DNA from: Halorubrum sp. CBA1229
Lineage (GTDB): Archaea > Halobacteriota > Halobacteria > Halobacteriales > Haloferacaceae
Assembly (NCBI RefSeq): GCF_003721435.2
Contig: NZ_CP054585.1
Coordinates: forward strand, 310,001 to 374,000
Length of the DNA: 64,000 nt
Direction: 5' to 3'
Shown here: positions 56,595-64,000 of the stretch, in pieces
Numbering within the stretch: position 1 is the stretch's first letter
Layout: each line of letters opens with the position of its first letter
Made by a program: the position numbers and the translations under genes
The notes under the pieces: generated by a model
The model's input: only the letters and a program-made list of their open reading frames with translations
The model's database searches: none
Told to the model about the DNA's origin: nothing

Positions 56595-57620
56595 ATGGAC
56601 TACCGACGGCTCGGGAACACCGGACTCAGCGTCTCGGAGCTTTGCTTCGGGACGTGGCGCTTCGGGCGGGAGACCAACGGCGTCGTGGAGACGGGCCGTG
56701 AGGAGGCCCACGAGCTGCTCGACGCGGCCGCGGACCACGGGATCAACTTCATCGACACCGCCAACGTGTACGGGAACCCGAACGGGACGAGCGAGCAGTA
56801 CGTCGGCGAGTGGCTCGCGGACCGCGACCGCGAGGACTACGTGGTCGCTTCGAAGGTGTACTTCCCGTTCGACGGGCGCGGCGAGCCCGGCCCCAACGAC
56901 TCCGGGCTCGGGCGCAAGCACATCCGGGCGCAGGTCGAGGGGACGCTCGACCGGCTCGACACCGACTACCTCGACATCTACTACATCCACCGCTGGGACG
57001 AGGAGACGCCGATCGAGGAGACGATGCGCGTCCTCGACGAGCTCGTCTCGGAGGGGAAGGTCCACTACCTCGGCGCGTCGACGATGGCGGCGTGGCAGCT
57101 GACGAAGGCGCTGTGGACCGCCGACGCCAACGACTACGCCTCCTTCGACGTGGTCCAGCCGCTCCACCACGCGGGCTACTACGAGGACGTGAGCGAGTAC
57201 CTCGACGTCTGTATCGACCAGGAGATCGCCGTCTGCCCGTACTCCCCGCTCGCGGGCGGATTCCTCACCGGCAAGTACGAGCGCGCGGACCCGGACGACC
57301 CCGAGCAGGTGATCGCGCCGGACGGCTCGCGCGCGAGCTTCGACGATCGGTTCGAGCGCTTCTACCTCTCCGAGCGGGGCTGGAAGGTCCTCGACGCGGT
57401 GCGCGAGGTGGCCGCCGAGCTCGACGCCACCCCGGCGCAGGTCGCGCTCGCGTGGCTGACGGAGTGGGACGAGTTCACCTGCGTGCCAATCGTCGGCGCG
57501 CGGACGACCGAGCAGCTGGAAGAGAACGTCGCCGCGACCGACCTCGACCTCTCGGACGCGCAGTGGGACCGGATCATGGACGCGCGGTACGCCCCGGACG
57601 GGACGCTCTGGGGACACTGA
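56595..57620 (+). CDS. Aldo/keto reductase
   Basis: At 341 residues it has the length of potassium-channel-beta-like AKRs. The catalytic set is D in INFIDTANVYGNPNG, Tyr in that same segment, Lys in VVASKVYFPF, and His in DIYYIHRWD. The C-terminal NADPH loop is VPIVGARTTEQLEENV. It reduces carbonyl compounds with NADPH. A promoter TATA box sits 26 bases upstream. Confidence 0.9.
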   Translation: MDYRRLGNTGLSVSELCFGTWRFGRETNGVVETGREEAHELLDAAADHGINFIDTANVYGNPNGTSEQYVGEWLADRDREDYVVASKVYFPFDGRGEPGPNDSGLGRKHIRAQVEGTLDRLDTDYLDIYYIHRWDEETPIEETMRVLDELVSEGKVHYLGASTMAAWQLTKALWTADANDYASFDVVQPLHHAGYYEDVSEYLDVCIDQEIAVCPYSPLAGGFLTGKYERADPDDPEQVIAPDGSRASFDDRFERFYLSERGWKVLDAVREVAAELDATPAQVALAWLTEWDEFTCVPIVGARTTEQLEENVAATDLDLSDAQWDRIMDARYAPDGTLWGH

Positions 57621-57653
57621 GCGGTCGAGAGAGGGAGAGACGAACGCGCCGCG

Positions 57654-58112
57654 CTATTCGTCGAAGTCGGGCAGGTCGTCGGGGGCCTCGAACTCCGCCT
57701 CCCAGTCGATGTACTCCTCTTTGAGCGTCTCGCAGACGATCTGGCCGAGCTCCGTGAGCCCCGCGTTGATCGCGGAGACGGTCCCCCACGAGTCGAGGTC
57801 GGGGTGGAGGTCGCGCTCCTTCCAGTCCTCCGGCAGCCCGGGCGCGTGGTAGCCGACGCGGTCGGCGAAGTCGTCCCAGAAGAAGTCGAACCGGGAGACG
57901 AGGCCCAGATCGACGGCGATCCGCCAGTCCGACTCGTCCATGTCGCTGCCGGCGGCCCACTCCGCGAACGCCTCCTCCCACGCCCCCTCGCGGAGGAGCG
58001 CCTCCAGGTCGTCGCGGCGGTACTCGCCGCCGGCGACCTCGGCGTCCTCGTACTCGTTCGGGTCCACGGCGGCGAGCTCGGGCGGCTCCGGCGGGTCGAC
58101 GTCGAGACTCAT
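57654..58112 (-). CDS. Conserved haloarchaeal acidic protein (152 aa)
   Basis: From ATG 58112 (MSLDVDPPEPPELAAVDPNEYEDAE). It is soluble, very acidic and tryptophan-rich: WAAGSDMDESDWRIAVDLGLVSRFDFFWDDFADRVGY. No known domain is recognised. It is tail-to-tail with the aldo/keto reductase gene. A role in replication, division or stress cannot be assigned. Confidence 0.65.
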   Translation of the reverse strand: MSLDVDPPEPPELAAVDPNEYEDAEVAGGEYRRDDLEALLREGAWEEAFAEWAAGSDMDESDWRIAVDLGLVSRFDFFWDDFADRVGYHAPGLPEDWKERDLHPDLDSWGTVSAINAGLTELGQIVCETLKEEYIDWEAEFEAPDDLPDFDE

Positions 58113-58158
58113 GCGTCCCCCTCCGCGCCGGCGACTCAAAACGGTACGGGGGTCGGCG

Positions 58159-58238
58159 CGGCGGTGCGGTGGCGCGGCGGTGCGGTGGCCCGGCGGTGCG
58201 GTGGCCCGGCGGTGCGGTGGCGCGGCGGTGCGGTGGCG
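58159..58238. repeat. 16-bp GC-rich tandem repeat, five units
   Basis: CGGCGGTGCGGTGGC plus G or C is repeated five times in the gap between divergent genes. Units vary only at the last base. Slippage is the likely origin. Confidence 0.85.
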
Positions 58239-58321
58239 GTCGGCCCGAGCGAAGCGCGCGCCGCCGCGACTCCCGCCGCCGATCCGGTCCTTTTACCGCG
58301 GTCCCGGACCGACCGAAAGGC

Positions 58322-58735
58322 ATGGACCTCCGTGACGTCTCGCGCCGGGCGGGGATCGCCGCCGCCGTCGCCACCGTACTCGTGCTCGGGGCCCCCTACG
58401 CGCTCATCTCGGGGCCGGAGTACGCGTCACAGCTCGCTGACTACTACGCGTCCGGAGTCGTCGGCGCCGGCGGGATCGCGCTGTTCGCGCTGCTGAGTGC
58501 GGTCGTCGTCGCCTCGGTCGAACAGGGGAACCTCGACCCCGGAACGCTCGTCGGCGTGGCCGTCGTCCTCGGGGTCGCGACGACCCTGAGCGCGGCGACG
58601 TGGGCGCTGGCGATCGAGCCGAGCCCCGTCTTCCGCGACCACCTCTGGCTGGTGTGGCACGCGCGCGTCGTCGTCGCGCTGACGGTTCCCGTGCCGCTCG
58701 CCGCCGCGGCGTACGCCCGGGCCCTGTTGTCGTAG
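58322..58735 (+). CDS. Four-helix membrane protein, unknown
   Basis: A 137-residue protein starting MDLRDVSRRAGIAAAVATVLVLGAPYAL. It has hydrophobic segments at about residues 10-28, 45-65, 75-95 and 110-135. The DHLWLVWHARVVVALTVPVPLAAAAYAR end is typical of small haloarchaeal membrane proteins. The function is unknown. Confidence 0.68.
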   Translation: MDLRDVSRRAGIAAAVATVLVLGAPYALISGPEYASQLADYYASGVVGAGGIALFALLSAVVVASVEQGNLDPGTLVGVAVVLGVATTLSAATWALAIEPSPVFRDHLWLVWHARVVVALTVPVPLAAAAYARALLS

Positions 58736-59479
58736 GGAGCGAGCCGCCGAACGAAAGGCCCTTATGCCGGAACCGAGTATCGACAAACGGACTAGGTCGG
58801 GCGGTTAGGCCCCGCTCGTCACCCGTGAGGTAGTCTTTAGCGGGGACCGAACAGCGGGCGCGTCCGGTCTGACCGGCGCGGGCCCCGAGAGCCAACGTGG
58901 AAGCCTCGTCCGCCGGGGACAGCGGTCCGTGGCGCCCGCTCGCAGGAGCGGTCCGTCGCGGTTCGTCGGCGACACCGGGTCAGGCGCGGAAGCGAGCAGC
59001 CCATCGCCGAACGCCAGTCGCTCGTCGGGTCGCGGGGTGGAGAAGGCAACCGGGATACCCCGCGCCGGAACGCCGGGCCACCCCGCCTGTCCGCCATTCA
59101 TACGCGTTTTAATCCGGTGAGCGTGGGCTATACTCGATTGGCGAGGCAGCATCTTGCTTATAAATAATTGGCTCGAAATTGACGGTGAACGCCTCCAAAG
59201 CCCCAGCCGCGAGGACTCGATGGGCTCGCTGCGGTCCTCGTCGCTCACTACGTTCGCTCCTGCGGTCCTTGCGTCGCCCGTCTTCGTCCTCGCGACTGCC
59301 CCTTTGAGTCCCACCCCGCACAGCCACCGCACCTCACACCTCCCCAGCCTCGTCAGTCGCCCTCCGCGTTGCTCCGGGCGACTGACTCCCTCGCGCCGTC
59401 CGCTCGCGGCCCTCCGGGCCGCTCGCCGGGGCGCGCCAGATCGGTTGATGCGGTCTTCGGCCGTCGCCTTTTATAAACG
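58736..59479. other. Intergenic region holding structured repeat element B
   Basis: Only Arg/Pro-rich shadow frames are present. The right two-thirds contain copy B of the structured element, on the - strand. The left third shows short inverted stretches but no recognised feature. Confidence 0.5.
59155..59365 (-). repeat. Structured interspersed element, copy B
   Basis: The reverse-strand counterpart of the element at 40645. Its stem pairs 59286-59298 with 59204-59216 (13 bp). On the - strand there is one U-G pair, which on the + strand would be a C-A mismatch, so the - strand is the likely RNA. The flanking GGG/GGG internal loop and AAAG/CTTT pairing are kept exactly, while the stem bases differ from copy A. 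TTATAA borders it at 59158-59164. Confidence 0.7.
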
Positions 59480-61045
59480 CTACTCAGCCTCGCCGCTGTC
59501 CTTCCACGCGGAGAAGCCGCCCTCGACGAGCGTCTCGGACTGCCGATCGATGTACTCGCGCTGGGTGTCGTGGACCGCGGTCTCGAAGTCGTCGCCGGCG
59601 TCGAGGCGCGCGCGGACTCGGTCGCGCTTCCAGCTCGCCGGCGTGGTCCGGTTCGCGACGCGCCATCGGAGCGGCGCGAGCCACGAGGCCGCCTCCTCCT
59701 CCGGACAGCCGGCGGTCCGCAGTCCCGCCTCGGCGTGGTCGAGGAGGTCCCCGTACACCGCGTCGGTGTCGGTCGTGGGCTCGCCGTCGTGACCGATCCA
59801 TTCGATGTCGGCGTCGAGCCCGTCGGCGACGGCGGCGTAGAAGTTCTCGCGGGCGGTCTCCCAGTCGAGCCCGATGACCGGGTGGTCGCGCTGCGGGAGC
59901 GCCTCCATCAGCCCGGCGAACGCCGCTTGGAAGGCGATCGAGTCGCGGACCGTGGGCTGGGCCGCGATGGGGCGGAACTCGATCCGGGCGTTCGCGCTCG
60001 ACCGGCTCGCCCCCTCGAAGACGGGGCGGACCCACCGCCAGTAGCTGCCGTGTTTCGTCCGGAACGTCGCGAACGCGTCGTCGAAGCGGTCGGTCCCTTC
60101 GGGCTCGGGCATCGGGATGAGCGTCTCGTCGCCGGCGATCCGGTCGACGGCGGTCTCGACGTCGTGTACGTCGCGCGGGAACCGGACCTTGTCCTCGTCG
60201 GTCCGCTCGTTGAGCACCGACTCGAACACGTGGATCCGGTTCTCGGCGGCGCCCTCGCTCAGGACGCGCTCGCCGTCCCAGCCGTCGTCGTACAGCTCCG
60301 GCGGGAAGAAGGGGGAGTTGACCCCGAGCGCGAGCAGGGGGCCCGCGATCCGGAGCCCGTAGCGGAAGTGTCGCGGGAGCGTCTCCGCGTGGGCGACCTG
60401 GTAGTGCGGCTGGATGGAGGTGATGAGGCTCTCCGGCATCACGGTGTCCGCCGCGAGCGACACCCCCGGCGCCTCGACGACCGTCCCCTGCTCGTCGTCG
60501 CCCGTGTTCGCCATCGCGTGGTACCGGACCGAGTCGCTCATGTTGACCGCGACGGTGACGCCGTCGACGTCGACGCAGTCGGTGAGGTACCCTCGGGCCG
60601 TCTCGCCGGTCGGCGGGATGGTCCAGATCCCGTCGGAGACGAGCCGCATCCCCTCGACGCCCGCGGTGTTCTCCGCGGCCTCCAGCCGGGCGCGCACCTC
60701 CGCGAGCTGCGCCCGGAGCCCGTGGTCGGAGAGCGGCTGCGGGCTCGTCGACATCTCGGCGTTGTGGAGGCCGAGCTCCTTCTCGAACCCCATCAGCTCC
60801 AGAAGTCGTCGCGGGACGCGCATCAGGGCGTACTCGCCCGCCCGCGACTCCTCGCTCCAGCGCCCGTCGGCGACCGCGTAGAACTCGTACTCGAAGCCGA
60901 CGATCGACTGGTGGTTGTCGAAGGAGCCGTCGCGGAGCTCCTGTTTGACGATCTCCGCCTCCTCCTCGGCGCGCGCGGCGAACTCGTCCGGGTCGACGGC
61001 GAGTGCCTCGCGGACGCCGTCTGCGAGGGCGGACTCCGTGCTCAT
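59480..61045 (-). CDS. Glutamate-cysteine-ligase-like carboxylate-amine ligase
   Basis: A 521-residue protein. The N-terminal core SIVGFEYEFYAVADGRW near residue 47, HNAEMSTSPQPLSDHGLRAQLAEVR, and ARIEFRPIAAQPTVRDSIAF near residue 355 fit the GCS2 superfamily of ATP-dependent amide-forming ligases. It is much longer than the GshA at 49800 and diverged from it. It may make a different gamma-glutamyl or peptide bond. The actual substrates are unknown. Confidence 0.78.
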   Translation of the reverse strand: MSTESALADGVREALAVDPDEFAARAEEEAEIVKQELRDGSFDNHQSIVGFEYEFYAVADGRWSEESRAGEYALMRVPRRLLELMGFEKELGLHNAEMSTSPQPLSDHGLRAQLAEVRARLEAAENTAGVEGMRLVSDGIWTIPPTGETARGYLTDCVDVDGVTVAVNMSDSVRYHAMANTGDDEQGTVVEAPGVSLAADTVMPESLITSIQPHYQVAHAETLPRHFRYGLRIAGPLLALGVNSPFFPPELYDDGWDGERVLSEGAAENRIHVFESVLNERTDEDKVRFPRDVHDVETAVDRIAGDETLIPMPEPEGTDRFDDAFATFRTKHGSYWRWVRPVFEGASRSSANARIEFRPIAAQPTVRDSIAFQAAFAGLMEALPQRDHPVIGLDWETARENFYAAVADGLDADIEWIGHDGEPTTDTDAVYGDLLDHAEAGLRTAGCPEEEAASWLAPLRWRVANRTTPASWKRDRVRARLDAGDDFETAVHDTQREYIDRQSETLVEGGFSAWKDSGEAE

Positions 61046-61192
61046 GCGACGGTCGACGTGTCGGCCTCGTAAAAAGGCCTACGGCCGATCGGCGGCGTGG
61101 GGACGGTCGGCACGGTGAGCGGTTGGGGGGGACGGAGGCCGATACGGCGGCCGGACCGGCGCGCTTTTGCCCGCCGATCGCCGACTCCGCCC

Positions 61193-63052
61193 ATGGAGTT
61201 CGCCACGTTCGCCGCGCGCGCCGAGGAGCTCGCGGCCGAGCCGGGCGACATCGGGACGACGCTCGCGGTCGCCGACCTGCTCCGTGCGACCGACGGCGAC
61301 GACCTCGCGACTGTCACCCGGTTCCTGCTCGGCCGCGTCTTCCCGGCGCACGACACCCGGACCCTCGATATCGGCCCGGCGCTGTGCCGGGAATCGATCG
61401 CCCGCGCCGCGGGCCCCAACGTGACCGCCGCCGACGTCGAAGACCGGCTCGCGTCGGCGGGCGAGATCGGCGCGGTCGCCGCGGGCTTCGACTTCGGCGG
61501 CCAGCGCGGGCTCGCCGCCTTCGGTGAGGGCCGCGACGTGCTCACGGTCGCCGAACTCGACGGGGCGCTGCGGGAGCTGGCGGCCGCGTCGGGCGACGGC
61601 AGCGAGTCGCGCAAGCTCGACGCGCTGTTCGGCCTGTTCAATCGCTGTGACCCCGCCGAGGCGACGTTCCTCGCGCGGCTGGTGCTCGGCGAGATGCGGA
61701 TCGGCGTCGGCGAGGGGACCGTCCGGGACGCGGTCGCCGAGGCGTTCCTCGCGGTGTCGGCGGGGGGCGACGGCGACGAAGAAGAGGGCGACGGCGACGA
61801 AGAAGAGGGCGACGGCGACGAAGAAGAACAGCCCGACGGCGACGACACAGATCCTGCCCTCCGCGCCGACGACGAGGCGGTCGCGACCATCGAGCGCGCG
61901 CTGCAGGTGACGAACGACTACGGCCGCGTCGCGGCGCTCGCGCGCGACGAGGGGCTCACCGGTCTCCGCGCGGAGGGGCTCGAGGTCGGGCGCCCCGTGC
62001 AGGCGATGCTCGCGCAGGCGGGGACGGCGACCGACGCGGTCGAGTCGTTCGGCGAGGTCGCCGTCGAGACCAAGTTCGACGGGGCGCGCGTGCAGATTCA
62101 CTACGTGCCCGAGGGCGACGGCGACGAGGCCGACGGCGGAGCGCTCGGGCCCGAACTCTACTCCCGCAACATGGACGACGTGACCGACGCGCTCCCGGAG
62201 ATCGCTGAGCGCGTCGCGGACCGCGCCGACGTCCCGGTCATCCTCGACGGCGAGGTCGTCGCGGTCGACGACGGCGGCGACCCGCTCCCGTTCCAGGAGG
62301 TGCTGCGGCGCTTCCGCCGGAAACACGACGTCGACCGGATGCGCGACGAGGTGTCGCTCCGGCTCCACGCCTTCGACTGCCTCCACGCCGACGGCGCGGA
62401 CTTCCTCGACGAGCCGCTCCGGGCCCGCCACGATCGCCTCGTCGACGTCCTGCCGGGCGCGGCCGCGGAGTTGGAGACCGCGAGCGACGTCGAGGCGATC
62501 GAGGCGGCCGAGGCGGCCGCGCTCGACGCGGGCCACGAGGGCGTCATGCTGAAGGACCCGGACGCGGCCTACACCCCGGGCGACCGGGGCCGGGAGTGGC
62601 TGAAGCGCAAGCCCGACGTGGAGACGCTCGACGCGGTCGTCGTCGGCGCGGAGTGGGGCGAGGGGCGCCGCGCCGACCTGTTCGGGACGTTCCTGCTCGG
62701 CGTGCGGGCGGGGGCGGACGGGGTGTCGGCCGAGGCGGACTCGAGGAGGGCCGAGACGGGAGACGACGAGTTCGCGACCATCGGCAAGGTCGCGACCGGC
62801 CTCACCGACGAGGAGCTCGCCGACCTCACCGAGCGGCTGGAGCCCCACGTGGTGAGCGAGGACGGGACCGAGCTCGCGATCCGGCCCGCGGTCGTCCTGG
62901 AGGTCGGCTACGAGGAGATCCAGACGTCCCCGACGTACTCGTCGGGCTACGCGCTGCGGTTCCCGCGGTTCGTCGGCGTCCGCGAGGACAAGTCGGTCGC
63001 GGACGCCGACTCGCTGGAGCGGGTCGCGCGCCTCGCCGGCGACGCGGCGTAG
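61193..63052 (+). CDS. ligA: ATP-dependent DNA ligase
   Basis: A 619-residue protein from ATG 61193 (MEFATFAARAEEL). The N-terminal DNA-binding domain (FNRCDPAEATFLARLVLGEMRIGVGEG) contains an insertion with three GDGDEEE units coded by 21-bp repeats. The adenylylation site is VAVETKFDGARVQIH (Lys near 280), followed by ILDGEVVAV, EGVMLKDPDAAY and REWLKRKPD motifs. The OB-fold ends with YSSGYALRFPRFVGVREDKS. It joins Okazaki fragments and repair nicks with ATP. Confidence 0.95.
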   Translation: MEFATFAARAEELAAEPGDIGTTLAVADLLRATDGDDLATVTRFLLGRVFPAHDTRTLDIGPALCRESIARAAGPNVTAADVEDRLASAGEIGAVAAGFDFGGQRGLAAFGEGRDVLTVAELDGALRELAAASGDGSESRKLDALFGLFNRCDPAEATFLARLVLGEMRIGVGEGTVRDAVAEAFLAVSAGGDGDEEEGDGDEEEGDGDEEEQPDGDDTDPALRADDEAVATIERALQVTNDYGRVAALARDEGLTGLRAEGLEVGRPVQAMLAQAGTATDAVESFGEVAVETKFDGARVQIHYVPEGDGDEADGGALGPELYSRNMDDVTDALPEIAERVADRADVPVILDGEVVAVDDGGDPLPFQEVLRRFRRKHDVDRMRDEVSLRLHAFDCLHADGADFLDEPLRARHDRLVDVLPGAAAELETASDVEAIEAAEAAALDAGHEGVMLKDPDAAYTPGDRGREWLKRKPDVETLDAVVVGAEWGEGRRADLFGTFLLGVRAGADGVSAEADSRRAETGDDEFATIGKVATGLTDEELADLTERLEPHVVSEDGTELAIRPAVVLEVGYEEIQTSPTYSSGYALRFPRFVGVREDKSVADADSLERVARLAGDAA

Positions 63053-63135
63053 TCTTTTATAAGAGGGTCCGGCACCCGGCCGAACGCGGACCGACCACGC
63101 GAAACTCCTTCACCCTCGGGTTCTTACGAACTCCC

Positions 63136-64000
63136 ATGCCAGGCCCGCTCGGGGACGCGACGCGACAGCGGCTGACGGACGCGGCCGCGACCCGGCTCGC
63201 CGACGACGGATACGAGGTTTCCCACCCGGAGACGCGGGCCGAGCCCCCGGCGGTGGCGACCCGTTCGGAGGGGGAGGCGTCCCTCGCGGTCGAGCCGCTC
63301 ACGCCTGACGACGCGACGGCGACGGTGATCGGCTCTCGGCTCGCGCACGCGATCGACCGCGACCGGCGCGTCTGCTTCGTCGTTGAGGACGATGCGACGG
63401 CCGAAACGGTGCGGTCGCTGCTCGCCGACCCCCCGCTGCTCGTCGCCGAGCGCGACGGGCGCCGGACGTTCCACGCCGGGCCCGACCGGATCCCCGTCGC
63501 CGGCGGCGGGTACGCCTGCGTCCGCTTCGAGGGGCTCGGGGAGCCGACGTTCGCGTGGCGCGAGACCGACACGCCGGCCGGGCCGGTCCCCGCGGGGGCG
63601 GGCGTCGACGCCGCGGCCGTCGACGAGGCGGGTCGCCCGGCCGTCCCGCGGCTGGTCTGCGAGGTCGACGGGCGGGTCGTCGCGGTGCTCGCGGGCGTCG
63701 AAAGCCTCCGCGAGCCGCCGGCCGAGGCGTTCCCGTACGCGTACAGCCGCCACCCGGACGACAAGCGGTTCCGGGTGCGCCGGGGCGCCGACGGCGCGGT
63801 CGTCGAGAGCGCCAGCGGCTTCGCGCCGATGAAATCGGCGGGCTACGTCCCAATCCCGATGCCAATCGTCCCGGAACACGTGCTCGGCCCGGCGTACGGG
63901 CCCGATCGGGGCGTCGGGAGTGGGGGCGGCCGCGAGGGTGACGGCGAGGACGGCGCCGGACCCGGCCTCGACGACGCCTGGGAGCTGATCCGCGTCGACG
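63136..64000 (+). CDS. Hypothetical haloarchaeal protein, C-terminus beyond the window
   Basis: The frame begins ATG at 63136 (MPGPLGDATRQRLTDAAATRLADDGYEV) and is open to the last base, giving 288 residues with no stop. The composition is acidic and G/C-rich at third positions, as in true genes here. Sections such as VIGSRLAHAIDRDRRVCFVVEDDATAETVRSLLADPP suggest an alpha/beta N-terminal domain. No known motif is seen. It is 84 bases downstream of the DNA ligase gene on the same strand. Confidence 0.7.
   Translation, partial: MPGPLGDATRQRLTDAAATRLADDGYEVSHPETRAEPPAVATRSEGEASLAVEPLTPDDATATVIGSRLAHAIDRDRRVCFVVEDDATAETVRSLLADPPLLVAERDGRRTFHAGPDRIPVAGGGYACVRFEGLGEPTFAWRETDTPAGPVPAGAGVDAAAVDEAGRPAVPRLVCEVDGRVVAVLAGVESLREPPAEAFPYAYSRHPDDKRFRVRRGADGAVVESASGFAPMKSAGYVPIPMPIVPEHVLGPAYGPDRGVGSGGGREGDGEDGAGPGLDDAWELIRVD

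Noticed and set aside
61079-62848. 589-residue frame antisense to DNA ligase
   Set aside because: Low-complexity shadow; the sense strand has the ligase active site and conserved motifs.

Overview
The window looks like chromosomal DNA of a halophilic archaeon (Halobacteria, probably Halorubrum-like). It is GC-rich, its proteins are strongly acidic, and TATA-type boxes lie about 25-30 bases upstream of start codons with little or no leader. It carries twin-arginine lipoproteins and archaeal genes such as RNase P component 4, archaeal CoaD, an archaeal-type ATP-dependent DNA ligase and many families known mainly from haloarchaea. This assignment is inferred from gene content; no 16S gene is present.

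Layout. 1-3128: the end of an ABC ATPase facing a fused two-domain permease and its substrate-binding lipoprotein. 3.4-8.5 kb: an accessory region of lower base-composition bias. It holds a roughly 2-kb array, all on the + strand, of tRNA genes, deviant tRNA-like RNAs and long hairpins. One small protein gene sits inside it, and it leads directly into a TROVE + von Willebrand A protein, an archaeal relative of Ro60/Rsr. A helix-repeat protein broken by an in-frame TGA follows. 8.7-11.9 kb: a 7-transmembrane/ATP-grasp fusion protein with a small membrane partner, and a SWIM zinc-finger protein. 12-21 kb: amino-sugar nucleotide genes (GlmS, two GlmU-like nucleotidyltransferases, GlmM, a Gmm-like Nudix enzyme, a sugar epimerase), interspersed with a TumE-like toxin-antitoxin pair and a VapB antitoxin whose VapC partner is reduced to a remnant. 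21-37 kb: envelope and housekeeping genes (Vps62-like lipoprotein, DUF4382 lipoprotein, PAPS-reductase-like enzyme, phosphodiesterase, HtpX, UDP-sugar dehydrogenase, ZIP transporter, several membrane proteins). 37-64 kb: a HTH/MazF-like pair, AroC, enoyl-CoA hydratase, Hpt, CysE, a DJ-1 family protein, endonuclease III, DoxX, a flavoprotein/hydrolase operon, GshA, CoaD, a CoA-disulfide-reductase-like flavoenzyme, RNA-binding protein, Trm112, Rnp4, an aldo-keto reductase, a second glutamate-cysteine-ligase-like protein and DNA ligase. The window ends inside a protein of unknown function.

How the parts work together. The glm genes give a near-complete route from fructose-6-phosphate to UDP-GlcNAc. 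CysE, GshA, the CoA-disulfide-reductase-like protein and the PAPS-reductase-like protein point to thiol and sulfur metabolism, although they are scattered. The most striking unit is the Ro60-like protein with its upstream RNA array. Ro60 binds Y RNAs and misfolded RNAs in animals and bacteria, and bacterial Y RNAs carry tRNA-like modules. Here a Ro60 relative follows tightly packed tRNA mimics and Y-RNA-like hairpins, suggesting a self-contained RNA-protein system in an archaeon. A second unexpected signal is a pair of structured, covarying non-coding elements at 40.7 kb and 59.2 kb in opposite orientation.
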